Shown: one piece after another, positions 25,855-35,010 of the stretch
Numbering within the stretch: the first letter of the stretch is position 1
Layout of the letters: the number at the start of each line of letters is the position of its first letter
NCBI GenBank assembly: GCA_049610385.1
Contig: JBMYZL010000004.1
Span: 62,001-126,000, forward strand
Length of the DNA stretch: 64,000 nucleotides
Direction of reading: 5' to 3'
Source of the DNA: JBMYZL01 sp049610385
Lineage (GTDB): Bacteria; Bacteroidota; Bacteroidia; Flavobacteriales_D; Sanyastnellaceae
The notes under the pieces: generated by a model
The model's database searches: none
What the model was told of the DNA's origin: nothing
What the model saw: only the letters and a program-made list of their open reading frames with translations
Translations under genes and position numbers: made by a program

Positions 25855-26265
25855 TCATCGCAGTCTCGAAGCCAGCCATCCTTTCAAACCGCCAATCAGT
25901 GAATCGGCTGAAGCTGAATTGGTAGCCAAGGGAATGTCATGGACATCACACTGGCGCAACAACATGTTGATGTCAGGTTCATGGGGGTGTTTGCCCATGG
26001 GATCGCGAAAGAAAATCACCGCATGGACATTTCCCTCTGTGATTTGAGCCGCAATTTGGGCATCACCGCCCAAAGGGCCCGATGCCAATCGTTCGACTTC
26101 GAGGCCCAAATTGGCAATCTTTTGACCCGTGGTTCCCGTTCCCACAAGTCGAAATTCTCTAAAGAATTCCATGTTCTTCTGGACAAACGCTTGAAGCGCC
26201 TCCTTCTTGCCATCATGCGCAATCAACGCGATGCGCGCAGGAACCCTTTGATCTGCATGGTCCAT
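25855..26265 (-). CDS. mgsA: Methylglyoxal synthase
   Basis: MgsA converts dihydroxyacetone phosphate to methylglyoxal and phosphate, a bypass of lower glycolysis when phosphate is short or sugar phosphates accumulate. The 136-residue protein shows the family motifs: AHDGKK (about 16-21), GTGTTGQ, SGPLGGDAQIAAQI with catalytic Asp68, and FFRDPMGKHPHEPD with His95 and Asp98. It starts three bases after the amylase stop codon, linking carbohydrate degradation to a methylglyoxal bypass in one operon. Confidence 0.95.
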   Translation of the reverse strand: MDHADQRVPARIALIAHDGKKEALQAFVQKNMEFFREFRLVGTGTTGQKIANLGLEVERLASGPLGGDAQIAAQITEGNVHAVIFFRDPMGKHPHEPDINMLLRQCDVHDIPLATNSASADSLIGGLKGWLASRLR

Positions 26266-26268
26266 GCG

Positions 26269-27753
26269 TCAAAGTTCGGCTTTTTGAGACCAAACCGCAT
26301 AACCATGAGCTGGAATTTCAAGTGGATTTGCTGAAGGTTGAAGTCCAGACTCAGCACCAACCGGTGCCAACTCGAGTTGATGGTCATCCTCGTCCAAAGG
26401 CAAGGTTACCATGAGTGGGACATCCGACAGATTGATTGCTACCACAATCTGATTTGCGGGAGTTTCCAGTGTCCGGTGAAATGCAAATATTTTGTCTGGA
26501 TGGTTGGTCGAGATTTCCACTGGAAAAGCACCGAAGCCTCCATTCCAAAGCGCTGGTTGATCATGATTCAGGCGATTGATGCTTTTGTAAAAATCCGTGC
26601 GGTTGTAATCTCCCCATTCCACGGTGTCCTTTTCAAAAAACCGAAGGCGTTTGCTCAAACCAGCCTCTTGCCCCGAATAAATCAAGGGCATGCCCATCAA
26701 GGTTCCTGCCAAAACCGCCATGGCATCTCCATTCGCTCCCATCCGCTCAGCAATGGTTCCATTCCAAGAATTCTCATCGTGGTTGGTGACAAAGCTCATT
26801 CGGTATGCGTCTGCCCCAAATCTGCCCAATTCATGGGCCAAATATTCCCGCAACGAGTCCAAAGGAAACGCACCTGTAGACACCTGGTTGTACAAATGAT
26901 GCAAATGCCATGCATACGACATGTCAAACGCCCGGTTGTGGTGGTCAGGTTCTTCAGCCTCAGCTAACATGAAGACATCGGGCTTGATGGCCTCGAGTGA
27001 CCTCCGCGCTTGTTCCCAAAAAGCAGTGGGAACCTTCATGGCAACATCGCAGCGATAGCCGTCGATGTCCGCTTCTCTTACCCAGTAATCCAATGCTTCA
27101 TCCATGGCGTCATACAGGCCATTGGATTGACCATTCTCCCAATCCAACTGGGTGACATCCCACCAATCCGTACCCAAAGGCGGCTGCAATTTTCCCGCAG
27201 AATCCAACAAGAAGAATTCACGGTGATCACGGGTCCAATCGCTATCGAAAGCTGTGTGGTTGGCCACCCAATCCAGAATCAACTTCATGTCCAACGCATG
27301 CGCAGCAGCGACCAAACTTTTCAAATCATCAAGTGTGCCATAGTCCGGATTCACCGCGAAATAATCCCGAACGCTGTAGGGGGATCCCAAGCTCGTGCTG
27401 CCAGGTTTGGCAATGAAATTGTTCGCGTTCTCTCCTCCCTTCCGATTTTCATCCCCTATGGGGTGAATGGGCATCAACCACAAAATGTCAACACCGAGTT
27501 CTTTCAGGCGGGGGAGATCCCTTTCAAAGGCGGCAAATGTGCCTTCTGCCGTATGTTGACGAACATTGACCTCGTAAATCGTGGCATTTTTAGACCACGC
27601 TGGGTGCACCAAAGCGTCCCCTGTTCCTCCCGGAGAGTGAATGGCTTGAGCAGGGCTGGTCCCCTGTTGAACTGAGTCCGACTCACCGCAAGCAACGAAT
27701 GACAGCAAAACAGCCTGGAATGCTGCCATACTCAACACATATTTCGTATTCAT
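26269..27753 (-). CDS. Alpha-amylase family (GH13) lipoprotein
   Basis: This is a 494-residue GH13 glycoside hydrolase with a lipoprotein signal (MNTKYVLSMAAFQAVLLSFVAC, Cys at about 22). The four GH13 regions are present: I DWVANHTAF; II DGYRCDVAMK, with the nucleophile Asp; III MLAEAEEPD, with the acid/base Glu; IV FVTNHDENSW. It should cleave alpha-1,4-glucans in the periplasm or at the cell surface. The MNTKYV start (27753) is chosen over 27771 because a TATTTTCG box ends five bases before it. It heads an operon with mgsA and prmC. Confidence 0.93.
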   Translation of the reverse strand: MNTKYVLSMAAFQAVLLSFVACGESDSVQQGTSPAQAIHSPGGTGDALVHPAWSKNATIYEVNVRQHTAEGTFAAFERDLPRLKELGVDILWLMPIHPIGDENRKGGENANNFIAKPGSTSLGSPYSVRDYFAVNPDYGTLDDLKSLVAAAHALDMKLILDWVANHTAFDSDWTRDHREFFLLDSAGKLQPPLGTDWWDVTQLDWENGQSNGLYDAMDEALDYWVREADIDGYRCDVAMKVPTAFWEQARRSLEAIKPDVFMLAEAEEPDHHNRAFDMSYAWHLHHLYNQVSTGAFPLDSLREYLAHELGRFGADAYRMSFVTNHDENSWNGTIAERMGANGDAMAVLAGTLMGMPLIYSGQEAGLSKRLRFFEKDTVEWGDYNRTDFYKSINRLNHDQPALWNGGFGAFPVEISTNHPDKIFAFHRTLETPANQIVVAINLSDVPLMVTLPLDEDDHQLELAPVGAESGLQPSANPLEIPAHGYAVWSQKAEL

Positions 27754-27757
27754 GCGG

Positions 27758-27765
27758 CGAAAATA
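27758..27765 (-). promoter_or_regulatory. -7 element of the amylase-mgsA-prmC operon (TATTTTCG)
   Basis: TATTTTCG on the minus strand lies four bases before ATG 27753, within the 56-base gap after parC. Confidence 0.4.
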
Positions 27766-27809
27766 CAGCAACTAAGTGTAATAGTGACACGAAGGAAACC
27801 CTTCCCAAA

Positions 27810-30470
27810 TCAAGAGTCAAACAAGGTGGGACTCGCCGCCTGCGGTGAAGAATTTGGCTGATCAGCATTCGGTTCAATGTTCACCTCTTCAGCCCCAAGT
27901 CCATCATCACTTTTTTTCAATGCAGCTTCAACTTGCGCTTCCAATGCCGACACAGGAGGTTCGATGGTGACTTCAGTGACTGGCAAATTGCTCAATTTGT
28001 TGCCCAATGCTCGCATGCCCTTGACGGCAATGAACCCTCGCAAATCCAAAATCTCATCCTCCCGATCTCGGGTTTCCTTGTACCGACGATTGTATCGGAT
28101 GCGGGCGTGGGGATGGTGCAATGTACTGACAACGCCAAGCCTGGAAGCTTCATGCTCTCCGATGAATGAAAATGGTTTGGCTACATATTCGGGCAGAAAA
28201 CGCTTCACATACCAATCCTCCTTCTCCCCTTCGAAATAAACCACACTCATCGGCAGTTCTGGGTTCCACTTTTCCAGATGGATCATTTTCTCATCGAAAT
28301 GCGTACTCAAATCGAAGCCTGTAAACAGGTATTCTCCCGTGGACAACACAACCAAGATTCGATCATCCGCTTTGAAATCTCCTAGGAATTGACCGCGTCC
28401 ATCAGCATTCAACCGGCGCACGGTTTCATCATACCAAACTTGAAGCGCGCCCAATGTCGACACGCCTTCCTCGCTGAGTTCAATCTTGCGCACAGGGTGC
28501 TTGGTCACCAGGTTGCCACCCGCTCCTCGCCCCTTGACGGCCAAGTCCGCAAAATCGATGTCAAATTTGAGCTTCTTGGCCCGGGTGTTGGCTCGCAAAA
28601 ACACCGACACTACTTCAGCTTCACCATTCGGGTTGGCTGTGAAGTACAAAATTCGAGACCGCGCCGAGCCCTTGGTGATGTGGTATTCGCGGTCGCGTGT
28701 AATCGATGTGACGGAAAAGCGCTTCATCATGCTCTTTCCTGTAGCTCCATCTAAATAAATGCAGTTGTAGATGGTGCGCTCATCGCCTCGATTCCACACC
28801 CCAACATGCAAAATGTTTTTGCCAAAAAAGGCCTTTGAAGACACCTTGGAAACCTGCATCACACCATCCTTTCGGATGACGATGATGTCGTCAATATCGC
28901 TGCAATCGCAAACGTATTCGCCTTCTGTCCGTTTCAGTCCCGTGCCCACAAATCCCTCTTCTCGGTTCACGTACAATTTTTCATTCGCAACCGCAACCAC
29001 AGCGCGATCGATCGACTCAAACGAACGCAGCTCCGTCTTCCTTTCACGCCCCGCTCCATATTTCTTTTTGAGCATTTTGAACCAATCCACCGCATACTCC
29101 GTCAGGTTTTTCAAATGGTATTGAACCTGCTCAATATCTGCTTCCAAGCCCTCTATCAACTGATCAGCTTTGAAGCCGTCAAATTTTGAAATCCGCTTGA
29201 TTCGAATCTCCGTCAAACGCGTAACATCCTCATCGGTTACGCTGCGCAACAAATGTTGGATGTGCGGTTTGAGTCCTTTGTGAATGGTCTCCAAGATGGA
29301 CTCCCAGGTTTCACATTCTTCAATGTCTCGGTAAATTCGGTTTTCGATGAAGATTTTTTCGAGCGAAGCGAAATGCCACTTTTCGCGCAGCTCACCCAAC
29401 TCAATTTCCAACTCCATTTTGAGCAACTGCTTCGTCTGTTCCGCAGAAATTCTCAACAACTCCGAAACCCCCAAGAAGTGCGGTTTGTCATTCAAAATGA
29501 CCGTAGAATTGGGCGCCAGACTGACTTCACAGTCCGTAAATGCGTAGAGGGCATCAATCGTTTTGTCCGGACTTACATTGTTGGCCAGGTGAATCATCAC
29601 CTCCACCACATCGGCGGTGTTATCCTCTACACGTTTGATTTTGATTTTCCCCTTGTCATTCGCCTTCAAAATGCTATCAATCAACGAGGATGTCGTCACG
29701 CCGAAGGGCAATTCCCGGACCACAAGCGTTTTGTTGTCTTCTTTTTCGATTCGTCCTCGCACGCGAACACGACCACCCCGCAAACCATCATTGTAATTTT
29801 CCGCATCCGCCATCCCGCCTGTCGGGAAATCGGGAATCAAACGAAATGACTTCCCGTTCAGCGCCGCCACACTGGCGTCACAAAGTTCAACGAAGTTGTG
29901 CGGCAGCGTCCGGCAAGCCAACCCCACAGCAATGCCCTCAACACCTTGTGCCAAAAGCAGTGGGAACTTCACCGGCAATGTTTCCGGCTCTTGATTCCGA
30001 CCATCATAACTCAACAACCACTCGGTTGTCTTTTTATTGAACAGTACTTCCTTGGCGAATTTGCTCAACCGCACCTCGATGTAACGGGGGGCCGCAGCCC
30101 GATCACCTGTGTGAATATTTCCCCAATTTCCTTGGCAGTCCAGCAACAACTCCTTTTGTCCGATCTGCACCATGGCGTCACCAATGGACGCATCCCCGTG
30201 GGGGTGATATTTCATGGTGTTTCCGATGACGTTTGCCACCTTGTGAAAACGTCCATCATCCAGTTCTTCCAAACTGTGCAAAATGCGTCTCTGTACTGGC
30301 TTCAGACCGTCGTCTTGGTGGGGCACAGCACGCTCCAAGATGACATAACTTGCATAATCCAAGAAGTAATCGTTGTACATGCCACTCACCTGGATGACAC
30401 GTTCCATTTCTTCTCCTTTCGAAGATGCCGTCAAGCCTTCTTCATTCAAGTCTTCTGGTTCTTCACTCAT
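27810..30470 (-). CDS. parC: DNA topoisomerase IV subunit A
   Basis: ParC is the DNA-breaking subunit of topoisomerase IV, which decatenates sister chromosomes. The 886-residue protein has the QRRIL block (KPVQRRILHSLEEL), a quinolone-pocket-like segment HPHGDASIGDAMV, and the catalytic tyrosine in AAAPRYIEVRLS (Tyr130). A long coiled domain and a beta-propeller-like C-terminal domain follow, then a low-complexity acidic tail (EPNADQPNSSPQ). It overlaps parE by four bases (ATGA). The order parE-parC without gyrase neighbours, and the shape of the C-terminal domain, favour topo IV over gyrase A. Confidence 0.93.
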   Translation of the reverse strand: MSEEPEDLNEEGLTASSKGEEMERVIQVSGMYNDYFLDYASYVILERAVPHQDDGLKPVQRRILHSLEELDDGRFHKVANVIGNTMKYHPHGDASIGDAMVQIGQKELLLDCQGNWGNIHTGDRAAAPRYIEVRLSKFAKEVLFNKKTTEWLLSYDGRNQEPETLPVKFPLLLAQGVEGIAVGLACRTLPHNFVELCDASVAALNGKSFRLIPDFPTGGMADAENYNDGLRGGRVRVRGRIEKEDNKTLVVRELPFGVTTSSLIDSILKANDKGKIKIKRVEDNTADVVEVMIHLANNVSPDKTIDALYAFTDCEVSLAPNSTVILNDKPHFLGVSELLRISAEQTKQLLKMELEIELGELREKWHFASLEKIFIENRIYRDIEECETWESILETIHKGLKPHIQHLLRSVTDEDVTRLTEIRIKRISKFDGFKADQLIEGLEADIEQVQYHLKNLTEYAVDWFKMLKKKYGAGRERKTELRSFESIDRAVVAVANEKLYVNREEGFVGTGLKRTEGEYVCDCSDIDDIIVIRKDGVMQVSKVSSKAFFGKNILHVGVWNRGDERTIYNCIYLDGATGKSMMKRFSVTSITRDREYHITKGSARSRILYFTANPNGEAEVVSVFLRANTRAKKLKFDIDFADLAVKGRGAGGNLVTKHPVRKIELSEEGVSTLGALQVWYDETVRRLNADGRGQFLGDFKADDRILVVLSTGEYLFTGFDLSTHFDEKMIHLEKWNPELPMSVVYFEGEKEDWYVKRFLPEYVAKPFSFIGEHEASRLGVVSTLHHPHARIRYNRRYKETRDREDEILDLRGFIAVKGMRALGNKLSNLPVTEVTIEPPVSALEAQVEAALKKSDDGLGAEEVNIEPNADQPNSSPQAASPTLFDS

Positions 30471-32341
30471 CCTGCTAACTCTTCAACGACGTCTTTCTCC
30501 ACACGGAGGTTTTCAATGATAAACTGCTGGCGATTTGGGGTGTTCTTGCCCATGAAGAAACCCAACATGTCTTTCAAGCTGGAATCCTTTCCAATGACCA
30601 CTGGATCGAGGCGAATGTCTTCACCTATGAATGCACGAAACTCATCGGGGCTGATTTCTCCGAGTCCCTTGAACCGAGTGATTTCAGATTTCTTGCCCAA
30701 TTGGGCCATAGCAGATTGCTTCTCTTCCTCACTGTAACAGTAAAAGGTCTGTTTTTTGTCTCGAACCCGGAACAAGGGCGTTTGCAAAACATATAAATGA
30801 CCGCGTTTGACCAAATCCGGAAAAAATTGAAGGAAAAAGGTGATCAGCAACAACCGGATGTGCATTCCATCCACATCCGCATCCGTGGCAATCACAACAT
30901 TCTTATATCTCAGCCCCTCTAAGCCATCTTCAATATTCAAAGCTGCTTGAAGCAAATTGAATTCCTCATTTTCATAAACCACCTTTTTTGTCAAGCCGTA
31001 GCAATTCAAAGGTTTCCCTTTTAGGCTGAACACTGCCTGGGTTTGGACATCTCGTGCCTTCGTGATGCTGCCAGAGGCAGAATCTCCCTCGGTAATGAAC
31101 AAGGTCGTTTCCTCATTCCGGTCTTTTTTGTCGCCAAAGTGCAATCGGCAATCCCGGAGTTTTTTGTTGTGAAGTGATGCTTTTTTTGCCCGTTCTCTCG
31201 CCAATTTTTTGATGCCCGCCAAGTCTTTTCGCTCCCGCTCACTCTGCAATATTCGAGCTTGTAAAGCTGAAGCGACTTCCTCATTCCGATGCAAGAAATT
31301 GTCCAACTCCCGTTTGAGAAAGTCATAAACAAAGCTTTTCAGCGTGGGCCGGTCGGGGCCCATTTCTGCTGACCCCAACTTGGTTTTGGTTTGGCTCTCA
31401 AAAACGGGCTCTTCCACTTTGACGGCAACTGCGGCTTTGATTCCACCTCGGATATCAGAAGGGTCGTATTCCTTGCCAAAAAAATCCCGCACCACCCGCA
31501 CATATGCCTCGCGAAATGCAGACTGGTGGGTTCCCCCCTGTGGTGTGTATTGCCCGTTCACAAAACTTTGATAGTCCTCCCCGTAAGCATCGGTGTGTGT
31601 GATGGCCACTTCCATGTCATCCCCGGTGAGATGGACCACAGGATAGCGCGGGTCGGCGTCCAACTCATTCTCCAACAAATCCTTCAACCCGTTTTCGCTC
31701 TTGAATTTCTCCCCATTGAGGTAGATGGCAAGGCCCGTATTCAGATATGCGTAGTTCCAAAGCAATCGCTCGACATGTTCCATCCGGTAGCGATAACCCT
31801 TGAATACGGTCTCATCCGGCCGAAATGCAATCAGCGTACCATTGCGCTCTTCCGAAGACGCCAGTGCATTGTCAGACAACAATTCGCCCAACTCAAATGA
31901 GGCCTGTTTCGATTGTCCTTCTCGAAAACTTTCGACCACGAAATGACGCGAAAGCGCATTGACGGCTTTCGTTCCGACGCCATTCAGTCCCACACTCTTT
32001 TTGAAGGCTCGGGAGTCGTACTTTCCACCTGTATTGATTTTCGATACACAGTCCACCACTTTCCCCAAAGGAATACCTCGACCATAATCACGAACGCGCA
32101 CTTCCCCATCTCGGATGGTCACATCAATGCGCTTTCCATGTCCCATGGCATGTTCATCGATGCTGTTGTCAATGACCTCCTTCAGCAAAACATAAATGCC
32201 ATCATCCGCCGATTGACCGTCTCCAAGCTTCCCGATGTACATGCCGGGCCGCATCCGAATGTGCTCTTTCCAGTCGAGGGACCGGATGTTGTCTTCGTCG
32301 TAGGTGACCGCGGCCAGTTCCTGTTCACGCTTTCCATCCAT
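30467..32341 (-). CDS. parE: DNA topoisomerase IV subunit B
   Basis: ParE is the ATPase subunit of topoisomerase IV. Counting from MDGKREQEL (624 residues), the GHKL ATP site shows IDNSIDEHAMG, DYGRGIPLG and GLNGVGTKAVNALS. The transducer and TOPRIM domain follow (FITEGDSASG, ATDADVDGMHI). The longer frame to 32389 passes through the divergent promoter region, and a TAATTTG box seven bases before ATG 32341 supports the shorter start. Confidence 0.94.
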   Translation of the reverse strand: MDGKREQELAAVTYDEDNIRSLDWKEHIRMRPGMYIGKLGDGQSADDGIYVLLKEVIDNSIDEHAMGHGKRIDVTIRDGEVRVRDYGRGIPLGKVVDCVSKINTGGKYDSRAFKKSVGLNGVGTKAVNALSRHFVVESFREGQSKQASFELGELLSDNALASSEERNGTLIAFRPDETVFKGYRYRMEHVERLLWNYAYLNTGLAIYLNGEKFKSENGLKDLLENELDADPRYPVVHLTGDDMEVAITHTDAYGEDYQSFVNGQYTPQGGTHQSAFREAYVRVVRDFFGKEYDPSDIRGGIKAAVAVKVEEPVFESQTKTKLGSAEMGPDRPTLKSFVYDFLKRELDNFLHRNEEVASALQARILQSERERKDLAGIKKLARERAKKASLHNKKLRDCRLHFGDKKDRNEETTLFITEGDSASGSITKARDVQTQAVFSLKGKPLNCYGLTKKVVYENEEFNLLQAALNIEDGLEGLRYKNVVIATDADVDGMHIRLLLITFFLQFFPDLVKRGHLYVLQTPLFRVRDKKQTFYCYSEEEKQSAMAQLGKKSEITRFKGLGEISPDEFRAFIGEDIRLDPVVIGKDSSLKDMLGFFMGKNTPNRQQFIIENLRVEKDVVEELAG

Positions 32342-32348
32342 AGCTACG

Positions 32349-32355
32349 CAAATTA
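32349..32355 (-). promoter_or_regulatory. -7 element of parE-parC (TAATTTG)
   Basis: TAATTTG on the minus strand ends seven bases before the parE ATG; no convincing -33 TTG is visible at 18-21 bases. Confidence 0.4.
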
Positions 32356-32437
32356 CCGTTTTCCTGCGAAATGGGGAGGCGCATTCCAACGGGATTTATT
32401 CACACCGTTTTGCCCATTTCAAACGGTCGGACATGGT

Positions 32438-32445
32438 TAACTTTG
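32438..32445 (+). promoter_or_regulatory. -7 element of pepD (TAACTTTG)
   Basis: TAACTTTG, an exact TAnnTTTG match, ends five bases before ATG 32451. TTTTG at 32408-32412 is 25 bases upstream, a little far for a -33 element. The box overlaps an in-frame ATG at 32433, which argues against that earlier start. Confidence 0.45.
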
Positions 32446-32450
32446 TAGCC

Positions 32451-33920
32451 ATGTCAGAAGCAGTACGCCAATTGGAGCCCCAATCGTTGTGGGGCTATTT
32501 CGCAGACTTAAACGCCGTCCCTAGACCATCGAAACACGAAGACCGTGTTCGTGCATGGGCGCGCAATGTTGGGCAATCATTGGGGTTGACCACAGAGGAA
32601 GACGAAGTCGGCAACATTTTGATTCGAAAGCCGGCAACAAAAGGCATGGAAAATCGCAAAAAAGTTGTTCTTCAAAGTCACCTCGACATGGTCTGTCAGA
32701 AAAATGCTGACACCGAATTTGATTTCATGCGTGATGGCATCCGAATGATCATCAATGGCGATTGGGTGGAAGCCGATGGAACCACATTAGGTGCTGACAA
32801 CGGCATTGGCGTTGCTGCCATTTGTGCCGTTTTGGCGTCCAAGGACATCCCCCACCCCCCGATAGAAGCCCTGTTCACCATTGACGAAGAAACAGGAATG
32901 ACTGGAGCCCTTGGGCTGAAAGGCGGTTGGCTCACGGGGGAAGTTTTGCTGAATCTGGATACAGAAGATGATGATGAACTGTCAATCGGGTGTGCTGGTG
33001 GTGTGGATGTGACATCCACTGGCATGTACAAATCCGAACCTTCACCAGCCCAAAGCGGGGGACTTCGCATTCAGCTGTCTGGAGGAAGCGGAGGACATTC
33101 CGGCATGGACATCCACAAAGGATTGCTCAATGCCAACAAGCAGATGAATCGATTGCTTTTGTCCTTGTCAGAACACTTCACCTTTGATCTCGCCTCCATT
33201 GATGGCGGGGGCTTGCGAAATGCCATTCCCAGGGAATCTGTTGCTGAACTTGCATTGTCCGAACCTGATTTGACAGCTGCAGAAGCCCAACTTCAGGCCC
33301 ACTTCAAATCCATTGCCAAGGAACATGAAAGCACCGATCCTGGGCTTCAGCTGACAATCACACGCATTTCTGCTCCCCGTGAAGTGTTGCCTCGCCCGAT
33401 GGCACAGGCGCTCTTGTTGTCCATACAGGCATGTCCCGTTGGCATCCATCGGATGAGTCCAGACATTGCTGATTTGGTCCAAACCTCAAACAACCTTGCA
33501 CGGGTTGAGGTCGGTGGCGGTCAAGTGACGTTGCAGTGCCTTTGTCGGAGCTCTGTGGACTCTGAAAAAGAAGACCATGCTCGGAGCATTTCAGCGGCAT
33601 TTTCACTGGCCGGATTGGCCACCACATACAGCGGAAGCTATCCAGGCTGGACACCCAATCCGAATAGCCCAACCACTTCTCTGTTGCGTGATCTTTATGT
33701 AGAACGATTTGCAGAACAACCCCGCGTCATTGCGTGTCATGCGGGATTGGAATGCGGCATTCTCGGGACCAATTACCCAGAGATGGACATGGCCAGTTTT
33801 GGCCCGAACATCCGCGGTGCTCACAGCCCCGATGAGCGGGTACAAATCAGTTCCGTTCAAAAGTTTTGGGGCTTCTTCTTGGAGGCTTTGGCGAGGACAC
33901 CTGAAACCACCCATTCATGA
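32451..33920 (+). CDS. pepD: Cytosol nonspecific dipeptidase (aminoacyl-histidine dipeptidase)
   Basis: PepD is an M20-family dizinc peptidase that hydrolyses dipeptides such as carnosine-like Xaa-His. The 489-residue protein contains the metal site SHLDMVCQKN, the bridging LGADNGIGVAAICAVL, the catalytic-base segment TIDEETGMTGALGL, and the dimerisation-lid region SGGSGGHSGMDIHKG. Length is normal for PepD. It is coupled to surE by an ATGA overlap (33917-33920). Confidence 0.95.
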   Translation: MSEAVRQLEPQSLWGYFADLNAVPRPSKHEDRVRAWARNVGQSLGLTTEEDEVGNILIRKPATKGMENRKKVVLQSHLDMVCQKNADTEFDFMRDGIRMIINGDWVEADGTTLGADNGIGVAAICAVLASKDIPHPPIEALFTIDEETGMTGALGLKGGWLTGEVLLNLDTEDDDELSIGCAGGVDVTSTGMYKSEPSPAQSGGLRIQLSGGSGGHSGMDIHKGLLNANKQMNRLLLSLSEHFTFDLASIDGGGLRNAIPRESVAELALSEPDLTAAEAQLQAHFKSIAKEHESTDPGLQLTITRISAPREVLPRPMAQALLLSIQACPVGIHRMSPDIADLVQTSNNLARVEVGGGQVTLQCLCRSSVDSEKEDHARSISAAFSLAGLATTYSGSYPGWTPNPNSPTTSLLRDLYVERFAEQPRVIACHAGLECGILGTNYPEMDMASFGPNIRGAHSPDERVQISSVQKFWGFFLEALARTPETTHS

Positions 33921-34708
33921 GTGAAAATCACAAAAGGCCGCTCATTCTCGTCACAAATGATGATGGCATCACTGCTGGTGGCATTCGGACATTGGCAGAA
34001 GAAATGACCGCTTTTGGGGATGTGGTGATGGTCGCGCCTGATAGCCCCCAAAGTGGAATGGGCCATGCGGTTACCATCCATGACGTGCTGAAAATGGAGC
34101 GCCATGATCCCGGCATTCCTGGTGTTTCGGAGGCTTGGCAAACCAGCGGCACCCCAGTGGATTGCGTAAAGCTGGGCATCTACGAAGTCCTCAAACGCAA
34201 ACCGGATTTGCTCGTCAGCGGAATCAATCACGGTTCCAATGCATCCATCAACGTCATCTACAGCGGCACAATGTCGGCAGCTGTCGAAGGAGCCGTTGAA
34301 GGCATTCCTTCCATCGGTTTCAGCTTGCTGGATTTTGCCTGGGATGCCGATTTCTCGGCTTGTCGACCTGTGGTGAGGAAAATGGCACAAACCGTTCTAG
34401 AACAAGGACTTCCAAAAGGCAGCTGCCTGAATGTAAACATTCCCAAATTGAATGCGAATGACCTGCAAGGCATTAAGGTATGCCGTCAAAGTGCAGGCTA
34501 TTGGGATGAAGCATTTGACCGCCGCACCACTCCAGGGGGAAAGACCTATTTCTGGATGACGGGGGAATTCAAAAATCCAGATGGTGGCACAGATACGGAC
34601 ATGTGGGCATTGGACCATGGCTTCGTGTCAGTGGTGCCCACACAATTCGATATGACTGCTCACCATGCCATGTCCACCTTGAACCAATGGAATCTCAAGT
34701 TCGATTGA
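33917..34708 (+). CDS. surE: 5'/3'-nucleotidase SurE
   Basis: SurE dephosphorylates nucleoside 5'- and 3'-monophosphates using a divalent metal. The 263-residue protein has the metal site LVTNDDGITAGGI (Asp-Asp), PDSPQSGMGHAVT, the SGINHGSNAS motif with the conserved Asn, and YSGTMSAAVEG. Length fits the family. It is preceded by pepD and followed by overlapping genes that lead into lpxB. Confidence 0.96.
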   Translation: MSENHKRPLILVTNDDGITAGGIRTLAEEMTAFGDVVMVAPDSPQSGMGHAVTIHDVLKMERHDPGIPGVSEAWQTSGTPVDCVKLGIYEVLKRKPDLLVSGINHGSNASINVIYSGTMSAAVEGAVEGIPSIGFSLLDFAWDADFSACRPVVRKMAQTVLEQGLPKGSCLNVNIPKLNANDLQGIKVCRQSAGYWDEAFDRRTTPGGKTYFWMTGEFKNPDGGTDTDMWALDHGFVSVVPTQFDMTAHHAMSTLNQWNLKFD

Positions 34709-35010
34709 ATCAAGTCATTTGGGGCATTCTCGCAGGGATTCTCGGCACTTGCATCGGTTTCACCATGCTAGCGGGGTGGTGGTGTAACTTGAACAACAGA
34801 TCTTTTTCCTATTTCGCGGAAGTTGTTTTCTGGGGAAGTCAGCTCTACAAAGATTCCATCCTCACGGTCAGTGTATTGTTCAATGTGGCCATTTTTTACG
34901 GAGCTCTTCGAAAGAATTGGTACCGGTTTGCTCGCGGGCTCATGATCACAATGATTCTCAGTGTTATGGCCATTGTATTCTTGCAGGCTCAAATCCTATT
35001 CGCTTCATGA
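34687..35010 (+). CDS. Small integral membrane protein, unknown function
   Basis: The 107-residue protein (from ATG 34687, overlapping the end of surE by 22 bases) has three hydrophobic segments at about residues 10-32, 51-70 and 82-102, with a short linker containing NNRSFSYFAEVVFWG. Similar three-helix proteins sit between surE and lpxB in other Flavobacteriia as far as I recall, but I cannot name a family. The stop overlaps the lpxB start by ATGA, so coupled translation is likely. Confidence 0.65.
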   Translation: MESQVRLNQVIWGILAGILGTCIGFTMLAGWWCNLNNRSFSYFAEVVFWGSQLYKDSILTVSVLFNVAIFYGALRKNWYRFARGLMITMILSVMAIVFLQAQILFAS

